Source: Lunularia cruciata (lineage: Eukaryota; Streptophyta; Marchantiopsida; Lunulariales; Lunulariaceae). From it: 64,000 nt of DNA. Position 1 is the first letter of the stretch; each line of letters begins with the position of its first letter. Positions 1 through 12,368 of this stretch are shown in pieces. Made by a program: the position numbers and the translations under genes. The notes beneath the pieces are model-generated. The model made no database searches, was not told where the DNA came from, and worked only from the letters and a program-made list of their open reading frames with translations. The stretch lies in assembly GCA_948567375.1 (NCBI GenBank), contig OX419759.1, forward strand, positions 40,700,593-40,764,592. Reading direction: 5' to 3'.

Positions 1-2840
1 AACCATTGAATTACAATTTCTATAACTAATATCATCCATGCTTTGTATTCAAATACACCATCTTTTAATTATTGGGAATCAAATTTCAAAAGAAGGAGCT
101 TCAAGTGTGAACAAAAGCAGGAAAGAAGAGACCTGATCAGTGGATTATGACTCTGGATTTGATCTAGAGGTGTATCCCTTATGTGCCATGGATTTTGTAC
201 TTAAGGTAAAGGTTTTGAAAGACCTTGATAAATCAACATTTACATTGGAGGAGATAGAGAGGAGACTATCTATCCTCAAGTATGGTCTAAATATTACCAA
301 GGAAGAGAATGTAAGATTTTAGGAGATTTTTTGCAAGTTCATCCATGTGTTTGCTTTCAATTACAAGGATGTCAAGAAAGTTACCTTGGAGGAGCATAGA
401 ATAGAGGTGGAGTGAGATGCAAAACCAATCCTCCAAAAGCAACATCACATTAGCTCCCAACAACTTTGATTGTGAAGGAGGAGATTGATAAGATCAAGGA
501 GGTTGGGTTTATCTTTGAGGTAGAGAATTCAAAATAAGTATCTCTAATTGTGATTGTGAAGAAGAAGAATGGCAAGCTTTGTTTATGTGTGGATGAAACA
601 AAGTTCAATGTTATTACCAAGAATTATTATTACCCTTTTCCATCCATTGATGAGATCTTGGAGGAGGGTGTAGGTGATAAGAAGTATAGTTTTAGAGATT
701 GCTGTAGTGGCTATAACCAAATAAAGATTGCATAAAAGCATCAACAACTCACCAATTTCACTACACCTTGGAGTACTTACACTTTCAAGGTCATGCATTT
801 TAGGATTTGCAATGCTCTAGCTACATTCTAACAATTCATGAATAAGGTTTTTGAACTTTCATTGGGAAATTTATGAGAGATTTTATTGGTGACTTTTATG
901 TTTATGGAAGCAAGGATGAGCACTTTGAGTACTTGATCTAGGTCTTGCAATGCTTGGATGAAGAAAATGCATCACTTAACCTAGAGAATGAATTTGGTTT
1001 TGAAGAAGTTCTACTTTTAGGGCATATCATTTCCAAAGACAAAATAATAGTAGATCTTGAAAGGATAAAGACAATCTCAAAGCTTCCATTCCTTTCAAGC
1101 TTGATAAAGTTAAGCCAATTCTTGGGGATGATTAGATACTATAGGATGCTCATCTTCTCATTTTCCAACAAGGCTTATGCATTGACCATTTACATGAAGA
1201 AAGGTGTAGAATACATAGTGATTTTGGAGGACAAGGAAGCTCTCAAAGCTTTTGAGGAACTCAAGCAATCCCTTGTTATGGCTCTAATTCTTGCTACACC
1301 TAGTTGGCATAATCATTTCATTCTTTACACTAGTGCTTCTAAAGTAGTTATAAAATGCACTCTTAGTAAATTAGACCAAGATGTGCATGATCATCCAATA
1401 GCTTATGCTAGTAGGCAAGTGGTCTCAACAAAGAGAAACTATTCAATTTCAAAAAAAGGAAGAATTGGTAGTGATTTTTGGTCTCAAGAAGTTTTGACAC
1501 TACTTGATTGGAGAGAAGATCACCATTTTCATAAATCATAAGGCTTTGAATCCATATTCAACAAGCCTTATGTAAAGGGGAGGCTAGACAAGTGGATGAT
1601 ACTCTTGTTTGAGTATATATTATACCATTGAAGATAGACAAAGGAAGAAACATGAAAATATTGATTTGTTATCTAGAGCTTGTGATCATGATGGAGTTGA
1701 GCCAATCAATGGATGAAGAGCTCATGACAATCTCAATCACTCAAGAGGTTCCAATGTAGTACAAGGAGATTGTGGACTTTGTCACAAGAGATAACTTTCC
1801 AAACAGATGGGATGCATGTTAGGGAGAGGAAAGCTCTTGGGAAATATCTAGACCTTACACAATGGTGGAGGATATTCTTTTATATCAAGGAGTAGTGATC
1901 TACTTCATGGAGTAGTGGGTAAGGAGGAGTTTATCCTACTCACAAGCAGTTTCATGATGGTTTGGTGTGTGGAGGTCACTTTGTAAGAAACATGATTTCT
2001 TTTAAGATTTTAGATGAAGGATACCATTGGAAAGGGATTTTCAAAGATTATCTTGAATATTGCAAAGCTTGCAATGTGTGCCAAGCTTTTGCTAGAAAGT
2101 CTACTTCCACTCCACCTCCTAGATTGATTCCATTGCTAGGATCCTTTGAGAATGGAAAATTGATTTTGTAAGTCCTCTCAATAGAGCCCTAAAGAACAAT
2201 CAATATATTTTAGTAATTACTAATTATTTTACCTAGTGGGTTGAGGCTTGATCTTTGAGAGATAAGAATGAAGATGAAGTTGGTAGATTTCTTTATGAAT
2301 GCATTATCACAATGTTTGGTTGCCCTTTGGAGTTGGTTCTTGATAGAGGAAGAGAGTTTACACAAAGCTTCACTACAACCATACTATAGCATTTCTCTTT
2401 CACACATAAAGTGACCACATCAATAAGCTAGACTCCAATGGCCTAGTAGAGAGAAGCAATCAGACCTTGTGCATGATGTTGGCCAAAGATGCAGAAAGGA
2501 GAGAGCTAAACATCATTGGGACAAGAGGATTCATGCAATTTTGTGAGAGTATAGGACAACCATGAAGACAACCATTGGATACTTTTCATTTCATTTGTTA
2601 TATGGTATTGAATACACTTTACCTATTCATTTTGGTCTTCCTCCTTTCCAAAGCATACATAGGAAATTGAAGAAGACAAAAGGAGGTGATGCAAAAAGGT
2701 CAAGGAAGGATCAACTCATGGAATTAGAGGAGGCAAGAGCAATTGCTATGGTTTGAGTAGAGCAAGCTCAAAGGAAAAAAAGGAGAGTTATGGCAAGAGG
2801 TAAGGCAAGAAGAAAGTGGAGCCCTTCAAGGAAGGTGATC
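1..2840 (+). pseudogene. Decayed gypsy pol polyprotein of G1 (RT, RNase H, integrase)
   Basis: Remnant of a pol polyprotein that would copy element RNA into DNA and integrate it. The linker to RT starts near 140 (motif VYPLCAMDF, shared with G3). RT lies at about 480-1110 and shows VIVKKKNGKL, then a degraded catalytic box near 880-900 that reads FIGD where the family has FIDD. RNase H follows at about 1280-1640 and shows HDHPIAYASRQ. The integrase H2C2-type region at about 1940-2130 shows CKACNVCQAFARKST. The integrase core at about 2180-2560 is broken by several stops. The tail at 2700-2840 is rich in Glu, Lys and Arg. In-frame stops and frameshifts are frequent, so no product is expected. 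Confidence 0.85.
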
Positions 2841-3079
2841 AAATAATACTGTTTGATTCTATTTGATTCCATTTGATTCAAGAAGGTACAAAAGAAATTC
2901 TTGCTTACATATTTTAGACCTTCCAGAGTGGAGAAAATATGAGGCAATTACATCTATGATCTCAAGGAGTTGGGAGGAAGAGAGTTTAATAGGATTAACC
3001 ATGACAAGCTAAAGTTATATCATAGAAGGTAGAAAGACCTTCAATCCAAGGACAAAGTGAAATCTTAGTCTATGAGTAA

Positions 3080-3763
3080 TGCAACATCATTGGTGCATAT
3101 TTGCTCTATTATGATATTTAGCTTGATATGAAAAACATTTGAGTGATATTATTTATATAGAGTTGAAGCAAGCTTCTACATTAGCCATGGTTAACTAGAG
3201 TTAGTCATGGCCAAGATAGAGGTGATTCCACTTTAGAGGAAGGTGAAAGAGTAAATACCACTTCTTTGGATTCTAGTGTATTGACTTGGTATTATTCTTA
3301 AGTGTTTGGTTTTGAGAAAAGAGTTGAGAACTCTTGGATCTACAAGCCCATTTGGTTTAGATTCTTCTATAGTCCAAGGATAGCCCATGTGAAGGAATCC
3401 TTGACTTAGTGGTTGGATCAAGATAAGATTACATACTTAGGAGAATATTCCCATGAATATAGATATTGCTTTAGACTTTAGACTTTATTTGAGCTTTAAC
3501 CTAGTAACTTGAGTTACTCCAATAATTAGTAACTTTGGTGTGTAACTATTTCATAAGCATATAAACTAAGGATGAGGGGGTACTCATTATCCTTTCATTT
3601 GCAACTATTTCTCTCTCATTGAGTTCTTTAGTGAGCAATTGCTTAAATCTTGGAGGTACCTTGGAGGAGTGTGATGGAGTTGGAGTTACTTTCCTTCTTA
3701 GTCCATGGTGCACTACCTAAATAACCATCAAAGGTTTATCTTGAGTGAGAGATAGGTGGCTCA
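3080..3763 (+). repeat. Family G LTR (3' LTR of G1)
   Basis: About 684 bp, recognisable across its length in five other places in the window (4433, 13,050, 15,459, and inverted at 28,928 and 36,640). The start is TGCAACATC where the best copies read TGTAACACC. The end lies near GGTGGCTCA. Shared landmarks include GTGTATTGACTTGGTATTAT and a TATATAAAC-like box in the last third. It directly follows the G1 pol tail, as a 3' LTR should. Confidence 0.8.
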
Positions 3764-4432
3764 CAAAAGAATGGAATGCTATATGACAAGAAGTCATTAG
3801 AGTGATTATCCCTTGGAAGATCTTACTCCCTCTTAGCTCATGCATTCTAAGACACTATTTTTAAGACACCTTAATAATCCGAATCTTGTATGACACAAAC
3901 TTTGTGGTGTATTATAGAACATAGTACTTATGAATGTCTCAATGATAGCAGTCAAGGATTTGGTTGGGCAACATAAAAAGTAAAGAAATTTCAAGGCAAA
4001 GTGACAATTTTTATCATCACCTTTAAGAATCCTTTGGATTAAATCTATAAACATGAGTTTTATTTGTTTGTCCTTTTGTAGTGTGCCCAGTATCATGTGT
4101 ATAAACATTTTTATACAATACACATTGCTATCAACATGATACACTATAAAGTAGAACTCACACATAAGTCATACATGAACTCTAAAGTTCTACAATAATT
4201 AGTTCACTCTTCCACTCAAATCACACTTAAATTAGATCTGCACTTGATCCTCCACTCAACAATCTGCCAACAATTGAGCATTGATTACAATCAAGCCACA
4301 CCCACTCTAGCTACAAGACTCTAAGTGATGGTTGTCAACCTCTGTCCACCACAACCAAGAACTCAAAGATTCAACATCAAAGAAGTGAGCTCTTTGGAGC
4401 TGCACATCAAAAGTATACCCATTTTTTTGACC
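3764..4432. other. Spacer between G1 and G2, nothing recognised
   Basis: About 670 bp between the end of the G1 LTR and the start of the G2 LTR. A 110-codon minus-strand reading frame (4165-3833) has no recognisable motif and an odd, aromatic and cysteine-rich composition. I regard it as non-coding. I see no copy of this segment elsewhere in the window. Confidence 0.5.
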
Positions 4433-5122
4433 TATAAAATCCATTTGTGCATGTATGTGCTATTGTGATATTTAGTTTAGTATTATAATTATTTGAGAGA
4501 TATGATTTATACAAAGATAAAGGATGTTTTTATATTAATCATGATTAGCTAATTTTAGTTATAGTTAAAGTAGAGGGGACCTTAATTTAGAGGAAGTAGA
4601 AAATATGAACACCATTATTTTGGATTCTAGTGTATTGACTTGGTATTATTCTTAGGTATTTGGCTTTGAGAAAAGAGTTGAGAACTCTTGGACCCACAAG
4701 TCTCTTTGTTTCAGATTCTTCTATAGTCCAAGGATAGCCCATGTGAAGGAATCCTTGACTTAATGGTTGGGTCAAGATAAGACCACATACTTAGAAGAAT
4801 ATTCTCATGAGTATGGATATTGCTTTAGAATTTAGACTTTATTTGACTTTTAGCCTATTAACTTGAGTTACTCCAATTAATAGTAACTTTGGTGCATGAT
4901 TATTTCATAAGTATATAAACAAGGGATGAGGAGATATGCATCATCCTTTCATTTGTAATTATCTCTCTCTTAATGAGTTTTCTAATGAGCAATGGTTTGA
5001 GTCTTGGAGTGTTAGCCTTGGAGGAGTATGATGAAGTTGAGGTTACTTGCTTTCTTAGTACATATTGTGCTACCGTAAAGCCATTAGAGGTTCATCCTAA
5101 GTAAGAGACATGTTGGTGCACA
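4433..5122 (+). repeat. Family G LTR (5' LTR of G2)
   Basis: Aligns with the other family G LTRs. It begins TATAAAATCCATTTGTGC where better copies read TGTAACACCCATTTGTGC. The right end lies near TTGGTGCA. It is followed by CATTTTTGGTTC, which also follows the 5' LTR of G3 on the other strand; this shared internal sequence places the LTR/internal junction here. I could not assign a primer-binding tRNA. Confidence 0.8.
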
Positions 5123-5129
5123 TTTTTGG

Positions 5130-6240
5130 TTCAATTGCCCAAGACCTTTATAAAAGACAAGGTAATGTTTTGCATACTATTTGATATTAGATAGAAGGAT
5201 GCTATGAGAGCTCACTTAGAGAGAACATTATGGGAGGAGAGAACTGAACTTATGTTAGAGAACCAAGATCCACTTGTGTACTCTACAGTTCATTATGATG
5301 TCTTTAAGGTGATTTTGTACATCTTGTACATATAAGAGGATTTGGAGAGATTGTGTGAGGTGGATTGCCAATTTTGGGATTATGGGGATTTTGGGCAAAA
5401 CTTCAATTTTGAGATCAAGACTATGTAGAAAGAGTAGAGAAAGAGTCTATGTAGAAATAGTAGAGAAGTTGGAGTCCAAATTTTGCATAGTGTTGAGGAA
5501 AAGTGGAGATGTGATAGAGATTTCTATAATTGGCATACGAGCCATGCTTACCAAGAATTTTGTGGGAGGGTTGAGACCATAAATTAGAAGCAAGATGAGA
5601 TATGAGAAACCTTTTTCCAAGGTTGAAGCTATCAAGATTGCAATTTGTATGGAGGAGAGTTTGGAAGGGGATATGAGTGATTTGGCTGTGAAGGAGGTTG
5701 TGCATCCTTCTTGAAGCTACGAGTATGGTGAAACTTCTGATACTTTGGTGGCAAGAGTTTCACACAAGTACTACTTGCTCCAGTTCTTGCACCTCTACCA
5801 AAAGATTCACTTCAAACCATCACAAAACAACTTGCAGATTTCAAGATCAATGTAGTGCAACTATGGGAGAAGAGAGAAGTGGACCAAAATGTGGGAGGAG
5901 GGCCTAGGATTTATAAAAACTATCTGTATAGAGAAGGCCAACAAACCAAAAATTTCAATGATAGAAATTGTTTTGGTTGTGGAGGAAGAGATCACATCCA
6001 AAGGAATTACCCAAATTCCACTTAAAATAGAGGAAGGGGTTATGAGGGAGCCAATAGAGGGAAAGAGGGAGGTAGTGAAACCCAAGTGGCTCCTAATCCA
6101 AATAAAGGTAAGGTATATCATCCATAGATGTGGTTCATAGCAAGTAGGAGAAGTTCAAACTCCAAAGGTCTTAATTTGGAGCTTTTAGCACAAGAGAAGA
6201 AGAGAGCTCATTTTGTAAAGGATGTACACTCTTCTCAATG
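5130..6240 (+). pseudogene. Leader and decayed gag of G2 with zinc knuckle
   Basis: Leader sequence at 5130-5430 matches the G3 leader (28,920-28,650 on the minus strand). From about 5435 the translation follows the G3 capsid region (VEKLES, then GIRAMLTKNF). A zinc knuckle at about 5965-6010 reads CFGCGGRDHIQRNYPN, so the last cysteine of the CCHC is a tyrosine. Gag would form the particle and bind RNA. Stops and the lost N-terminal half make this copy non-functional. Confidence 0.75.
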
Positions 6241-6289
6241 ATCTTCTCCTAGCAAGGACACTCCTATTTCAACTAAGAGCACTTGCACT

Positions 6290-8468
6290 AGTGTCTCAAG
6301 ACCATCAACAACAAAGACTCCAAGGAAGAAGTTGAGGATGGAGGACTTCTTGATCTCAAAGCAACAATGGAACTAGAATATGTTGGAGGGATGTTGATAG
6401 TCATAAGGCTAACATCACAATGGGTTAACTGATTGCTTTGAATCCTACCTTGAGAAAGGAGGTTAGAGGGGGTTTGAGATTTCATAAGGAGCAAGAAGAA
6501 ATCATATGGAATCATATGCAAGGCCAGTCCGCCAAAAGCAACGTTGCATTAACCTACCAATAGCTTTGGTTACAAAGGAGGAGATTGATAAGCTGAAGGA
6601 AGCCAAATTCAACTTTGAGGTGGAGAATGTAGAATAGGTATCTCTAATTGTGATTGTGAAAAAAAATAATGGCAAGCTTTGGGTATGTGTGGATTATATG
6701 AAGCTCAATGTTGTTACTAAGAAGGAATACTACCCTTTGCCATTTGATGAGATCTTGAAGAGGTTGCAATTCATGAAAGGTAAAATTTTGGAGATGCTTA
6801 TAGTGGGTATAACCAAATCAAGATTGCACCAAAGCATCAACAACTTACTATATTCACCACACCTTGGGGAACTTATGCTTTCAAGGTCATGCCTTTTAGG
6901 CTTTACAATGGTCCAACCACATTCCAATGGTTTATGAACCATGTGTTTGAATCTTTCCTTGGGAAATTTATGAGAGACTTCATTGATGACATTTTAGTTT
7001 GTGGGAGCAAGGAAGAGTACTTTGAGCACCTCATCAAGGTCTTGCAATGCTTGGATGAAGTAATGCATCACTCAATCCAAAGAAGTGCATTTTTGGTTGT
7101 GAAGAAAGTCTAGTTTTGGGGCACATCATCTCCAAGGATGGAAAAGCAACTGATCTTCAGAAGGTGAGGAAAATCTTAGACCTTCCACTCCCTTCAAGCT
7201 GGAAAAAGTTATGCCAATTCTTGGGCATATTTGGGTACTATAGAAAGTTCATCTTCTCATTTTCCAACAAGGCTTATGCATTGATTATCTACATGAGGAA
7301 GAGTGTAGAATACATGGTGATTTTGGAGAGAAAGACTCTCTCAAAGCTTTTGAGAAGCTCAAGTAATCCCTTGTTGTGGCTCCAGTTCTTGTTAAACTTG
7401 ATTGGAGTAAGCATTTCATCCTCTAACTAATGCTTCCAATGTAGCTATAGGATGCACTCTTAGTCAATTAGAGCAAGATGAGCATGATCATCCAATAACT
7501 TATGCTAGTAGACAAATGGTTTCAACAAAAAAGAATTACTTAGTCATAGAGAGAGAAGAGGTTGGCAGTAATCTTTTGTTGTCAAGAAGTTTAGACACTA
7601 CTTGATTGGAGGGAAAGCCACCATTGTCATGGATCACAAGGCTTTGAAGTACATCTTCAACAAACCTAATGTAGAAGGGAGTTTAGCAAGGTAGATGATA
7701 CTCTTGTTTGAGTATGATTACACAATTGAAGATAGGCTAGGAAGGAAATATGCAAATGCTGACTTGTTATCTAGGGCCTATGATCATGATGGAGTTGAAC
7801 CAATGGAAGATTACTTCTTGAATGAGGAGCTCATGACAATCTCGATTGATCTAGAGGTTCCAATGGAGTACAAAGAGATTGTGGACTTTTTTATAAGAGG
7901 TAATTATCCAAAAAGGATGCATGCTAGGGAGAGGAATGCTTTTGCAACAAGATCAAGACCTTACACAATGGTAGAGGATAATCTTTTTCACCAAGGAGAA
8001 AACAGTCTACTTCAAAGAACAATGAGTAAGGAGGAATCTATCCTAATCATAAAGGAGTTTCATGAAGGTTTAGTGTGGGAGAGACATTGTGCAAGAAAGG
8101 TGATTACTTTCAAGATTCAAGATGTAGGTTACCATTGGAGAGGGATTTTCAAGGATTGTCTTGATTGTTGCAAAACTTATCATATTTGTCAAGCTTTTGC
8201 TAGAAAGTCTACTTCTATTCCCCCTCTTAGATCAATTCCATTGCTAGGACATTTTGAGAAGTGGGAGTTGACTTTGTAGGTCCTTTGGATTAAACCCCAA
8301 GGAACAATTGATACATTGTGATAATTATTGATTACCTTACTAAGTGGGTTGAGGCTAGACCATTGAGGGACAAGAATGAAGATGAAGTTGGTAGATTTCT
8401 TTATGAATGCATTATCACTTGATTTGAGTTCCCTTTGGAGTTGGCTCCTGATAGAGGAGGAGAGTTTA
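6290..8468 (+). pseudogene. Decayed gypsy pol of G2, part before the C1 insertion
   Basis: Order: protease-region remnant (about 6380-6510), reverse transcriptase (about 6600-7110), RNase H (about 7400-7700), RNase H-integrase linker and H2C2-type domain (about 7700-8230), start of the integrase core (8280-8468). The RT catalytic box is intact as FIDDILV at about 6980-7000, better kept than in G1 (FIGD) or G3 (VIDK). In the integrase zinc region the usual CKTCNVC reads CKTYHIC, losing a ligand. The core reading frame stops at 8468 where C1 begins and resumes at 12,369. Confidence 0.85.
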
Positions 8469-8856
8469 CCAAGACCAAGGAGAGAAATAGGAGAATGGAA
8501 ACTCACATGGGAACTCATAGGACACTTGAATGTGGGAAAACTTCAAATGCCTAGCATGAGCTTCGGCTCTTGTATTTATAGAGATCATACAAGGCTCTTG
8601 AGAAGCTTCTCAAGAAGCTTCCTTGAGCTGCTTTCTTGGAGTGCAAGCCAAGTTTATTGGGAAGCTTCTCAAGAAGATTCCTTCTAGGAGCTACTTATTT
8701 GGAGTGCAAGCTAAGTTAGTTAGAAGCTTCTAGAAGCTACCTACTTGGAATGCAAGCTAAACTTCCTAGATACTTTTGGAATATTCTAGGATAATTTGTC
8801 TTATTTGTTACTTTGTTAGCCCTACTAACTTTGTTGCTAAACTCCATATTATTACA
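8469..8856 (-). repeat. Family C LTR (3' LTR of C1)
   Basis: About 388 bp, a direct repeat of 11,943-12,368. In element orientation it starts TGTAATAATATGGAG (from 8856) and ends CCTTGGTCTTGG, with the terminal TTTTACA lost at the 8469 edge. Preceding it on the minus strand is the purine-rich stretch AGTGGTGGAGGAATA, a suitable polypurine tract. It carries a three-unit heat-shock-element-like site at 8723-8735. Confidence 0.85.
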
Positions 8857-8889
8857 TATTCCTCCACCACTAGTTGGTGACATCCTTGT

Positions 8890-10790
8890 TGCTAGTGAAG
8901 CTTCAAACTCCTGGATGGCCAGTTGTACATTCTAGAGATGAGAAAGAGGTTCCCATGTGGCATCATGAAGAGGATACTCTTTCCAAAGGACCTTGTACTA
9001 CATATGTTGTCAACGGCCTTGTTGAATGTGGTGATGGGCAAGGATACAATCAACTTCATACTCCTCATGATCATTGATAAGGAGAAGTTGGACTCAAAGA
9101 GAAAAAGAAGAGGGGTTAGGAACAAAGGGTTTCAACTTGGAAACATGAAAGACAAGATGGATATGCATATGACAAGGCAAGTCAATAAGCAACAAGAGAG
9201 ACAATTTGGATGACATCAAAGGGTCCTATCCAATTAGTTTACAAACTTGGGTATCAAGTGGGAAGGGTAGGTTACTAGAGGATAACATGACTTTATCACC
9301 AACTTCAAAGTTGAGATCACAACAATGGTGGTCCACATATTGTTTTTGATGATTCTGTGCAACAAGGAGGTGAGATTTGGCTTGTTGGAGAGATTGGGAG
9401 ATGGTGATCAAGAAGGTTAAAGTATGCGGGACCTGAGATGGGGGAGGAGTAAGAAGAGAATCTACAAAAAAAATATCTTGGCAAAAATTGAGAAAGAAAG
9501 GAGAAAATCCGGTGCTTGCCTATTTGGAATTGTTGTAGGCAAATTTTGCAATTGCAAGACATTCATCCCGATTGGTATGGTGGACATTGATGAAGGCACA
9601 CAACATATCTTCCAAGGTATGATTTGCATGTTTGGTTTGTTCATCAGTTTCAGGATGATAGGCCGTAGACAAAGCAAGCTTGGTGCCGAGTATCTGGAAG
9701 AGTGCTTGCCAAAACTTCCTAGTGAATCAAGGATCACGATTGTAGATGAGTATACATAACATCCCATGATACTTTAAGACATTGTCAAAGTAGATTTGTG
9801 CTAAGGTTGGAGCATCCACGGTATCAAAGGTTGGTGCCAAGTGGATTTGCTTACTTAGTTTATCCACAAACACCATGATTGTTGTGTGTCCTTGCTTTGT
9901 CTGATGTGATGAGATCCAAGCTCACATGTTCCCATCAAGCAGATGGAATGGAGAGTGGTTGAAGGAGTCCACTCAGCTTTAGGATGTTGGCCTTGTTGAG
10001 TTGGCAGCTTCCACATGATCAAAAAAACTCTTGAACATCTTGTGTCATGTTGGGCTACCACTATTGGCATTAGAGGGTACCCAAGGTCTTGTCCATACCA
10101 TGTGACCAACTATTGGTAAATCATGGGCTTCTTGAAGATGCACAAGTCAAAGATCACCTTTGGTTGGAACATAGATCCAATCCTCATGGAATAGAAGGCC
10201 TTCCTTGAAGGAGAAGGTGTTGTAATCCTTGTCACATTTTGTAAGATGACCATGTACCATTTGGAAGAATGAATCTTGTTGTAGAGCTGACCAAAACTCA
10301 TTTTGGACCTTGGAGTCAATTGCAACCATTGTAATTGCCGCCATAATGAGAGGAAGAGACTTCAAATCAGGTCATTATGATAGAGCATTAGGAATGACAT
10401 AGAACCAACCTGGTTTTTACTCAAGTTTGATGTCAAACAATTGGAGTTTCTCCTCCCATTGATGATGTTGACTCTTCATGTGTTCCAAGTGTAAGGTCTG
10501 CAACAATGGTTTGTGATCAGTTTGCATGATCACTTGTTTCCCCAAGAGATAATGCCTCCATACCTTAGTGGCATATACCATTTCACTTTGTTCCTGATCT
10601 CAAGTAGAGTAATTTATTTCAGCCATATTTAGTTGGCAAGACATAAAGGCAACGGGATGTAGTCCATCTGGGAATTCTTGTTGCAACATTGCTCCAATTG
10701 CAAAGTTAGAAATATCAAAATCAACCAAACAAAGTAGATGAGGGTCATATGGTTGAAGGATGGGTCTTGAAGACACCATATTTTTTTACT
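8890..10790 (-). pseudogene. Decayed RNase H, integrase and chromodomain of C1
   Basis: Read on the minus strand: RNase H at about 10,780-10,400 (DFDISNFAIGAML, then a YATKVWRHYL-like region), integrase N-terminal and core domains at about 10,100-9400, integrase C-terminal region at about 9330-9230 (FEVGDKVMLSSSNLPF), and a chromodomain at about 9070-8940. The chromodomain shows YEVDCIL, then YKVLWKEYPLHDATWEPL, which has the aromatic cage spacing of plant chromoviruses. Chromodomains tether integrase to modified histones and guide insertion. Many stops are present; this is not a functional gene. Confidence 0.8.
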
Positions 10791-10815
10791 CCACAAACTC
10801 CCTCTGGGTGACTTG

Positions 10816-11900
10816 TTAAGGTTGCACATTCTTGAGTGGACATTTAGCAATGCAATGTCCCAATTGACGATAATAAAAATAACCACCATTTTGTTGCAAT
10901 TTCTCTCTATTTGTAGTGCCAAGTGGTCTCCATTGAATGGAATCAATCTCCATTAGTGTTGGATCTTCCACCCATGTATAGTGTATTGGTAGGTTTTGTG
11001 GAGGTTGAGGTTGAAGTTGAGGTTGAGACCAAGTTATTGCAACCAAGGAATCAAAATTTTTGGCCAACCGCATGGCTTCTTCCAAGTGTTGTGGCTCTTG
11101 CATGGTTACCATTAATTTGGTTCTTGACTTCAAGCCCCTCACAAATTGATCCAGAGCTTCACCTTCCATTATAGCTAGAATTTGCATGATGGTGTTTTGG
11201 AATTGCGTGATGTAACTTCTTATAGAGCCAATCTGTTTCAACTCTACCAACCTATCCCCGTGTAGCTTGTATAACATTTATAGCTTGGAATTGGCTAATT
11301 ATTGCACTCTTAAATTTTGATCACATCAAGATTGGTGCAAGAATTTGTTTTTCAGCTTGCTCCACTCAGAATCTCTACCATAGCTTTGCTACTCCATCCA
11401 ATTGGCTAGATGTCAAGAGAATCTATTTTTGCTCATCTTGCAAATTGGTAGCTTCAAAATAACATTCCCATTCAAACAAAAAATTCACTACTACACCTAG
11501 GAGATTCTTGCTTTCAAATACCTTGGGTTTAGGGAATCGGATTCATTCTTCTTCTTAAATTGGTACTCTCTTTACGTGCTCTTGTGGTCAAAGATCTCAT
11601 TCATCCAACAATTGAGTAAGGTGCTCAATTTGTTATTGCATAGAAAGGATAACATTGGACATTGCCGCCATGGTTACTACTCTATCATGCCAACCCTAAT
11701 CTATCTAATTTATTAACACATAGAAGCAATGCGTCCACCATTCTCCATAAGTTACAACCGGAAGCACCAAGGGTTCCTCAGATATGGTGATCATATACAA
11801 AAGATCTTATCTAAAGTGTGAAGTGATGAATTGTGTGAAACAGTGCTTGTGTAGTACTTGGACACAAAAATCCCAATGGTTTGGTGGAAGTGGATTTAAT
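10816..11900 (-). pseudogene. Decayed gag of C1 with broken zinc knuckle
   Basis: The best-preserved block is 11,277-10,816 (153 codons). It includes a capsid-type region (SYITQFQNTI, then LDQFVRGLKS) and ends in a CCHC-like stretch reading YFYYRQLGHCIAKCP. The first two cysteines of the knuckle are replaced by tyrosine; C2 keeps CFYCHQIEHRIVECP at the same point. Sequence from 11,900 to 11,277 aligns with the 5' gag of C2 but is riddled with stops. Confidence 0.78.
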
Positions 11901-11929
11901 GGTCCATAAATTCCATCCATCCCATTCTT

Positions 11930-11941
11930 GCTCTGATACCA
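11930..11941 (-). other. Primer-binding site of C1 (initiator tRNA-Met)
   Basis: On the minus strand the 12 bases read TGGTATCAGAGC, one base after the end of the 5' LTR. This is the classic plant PBS complementary to the 3' end of initiator methionine tRNA. The same 12 bases occur at the matching place in C2 (20,689-20,700). Confidence 0.93.
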
Positions 11942-11942
11942 A

Positions 11943-12368
11943 TGTAAAAGACCAAGACCAAGGAGAGAAACAAGAGAATGGAAACTTACATGAGGACACT
12001 TGAATGTGGGAAAACTCCAAATGCCTAGCATGAGCTTCGGCTCTTGTATTTATAAGGATCATACAAGGCTCTTGAGAAGCTTCTCAAGAAGCTTCCTTGA
12101 GCCACTTTCCTGGAGTGCAAGCCAAGTTAATTGAGAAGCTTCTCAAGAAGCTTCCTTCTAGGAGCTACTTACTTGGCATGCAAGCTAAGTTAGTTGGAAG
12201 CTTCTAGAAGTTTCCTTCTAGAAGCTATCTACTTGTAGTGCAAGCTAAGCTAGCCATGAAGCTTCCCAAGAATCTTCCTAGATACTTCTAGAATATTTTA
12301 GGCTAATTTGTCTTATTTGTTACCTCGTTAGCCCTACTAACTTTGTAGTTAAACTCCATATTGTTACA
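11943..12368 (-). repeat. Family C LTR (5' LTR of C1)
   Basis: 426 bp with canonical ends in element orientation: TGTAACAAT at 12,368 and TTTTACA at 11,943. A TATA box (TATAAATA) lies at 12,054-12,047 on the minus strand. Upstream of it, at 12,197-12,214, is a perfect four-unit heat-shock-element-like array. The LTR is also full of AAGCTTC palindromes. Confidence 0.9.

Larger units (their letters stand above)
1..3763 (+). mobile_element. Family G Ty3/gypsy element G1, 5' end outside window
   Basis: A degraded Ty3/gypsy LTR retrotransposon whose left part lies outside the window. Domain order on the plus strand is protease-RT linker, reverse transcriptase, RNase H, integrase zinc domain, integrase core and C-terminal tail, then an LTR at 3080-3763. 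Protease-RT-RNaseH-INT order is diagnostic of Ty3/gypsy rather than Ty1/copia. Every domain is broken by stops and frameshifts, so the copy is dead. Its LTR matches those of G2 and G3 by eye and can be read as the 3' LTR of this copy. Confidence 0.85.
8469..12368 (-). mobile_element. Family C chromovirus C1, inserted in the G2 integrase, internally deleted
   Basis: A complete LTR retrotransposon on the minus strand: 5' LTR 12,368-11,943, PBS 11,941-11,930, gag, RNase H, integrase, chromodomain, and 3' LTR 8856-8469. Compared with C2 it has lost protease and reverse transcriptase. The minus-strand sequence passes straight from just after the gag zinc knuckle to just before RNase H near 10,790. 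At 3.9 kb it is correspondingly shorter than the 5.6-kb C2. The outer end at 8469 lacks the first LTR bases, so a target duplication cannot be read. Confidence 0.88.
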
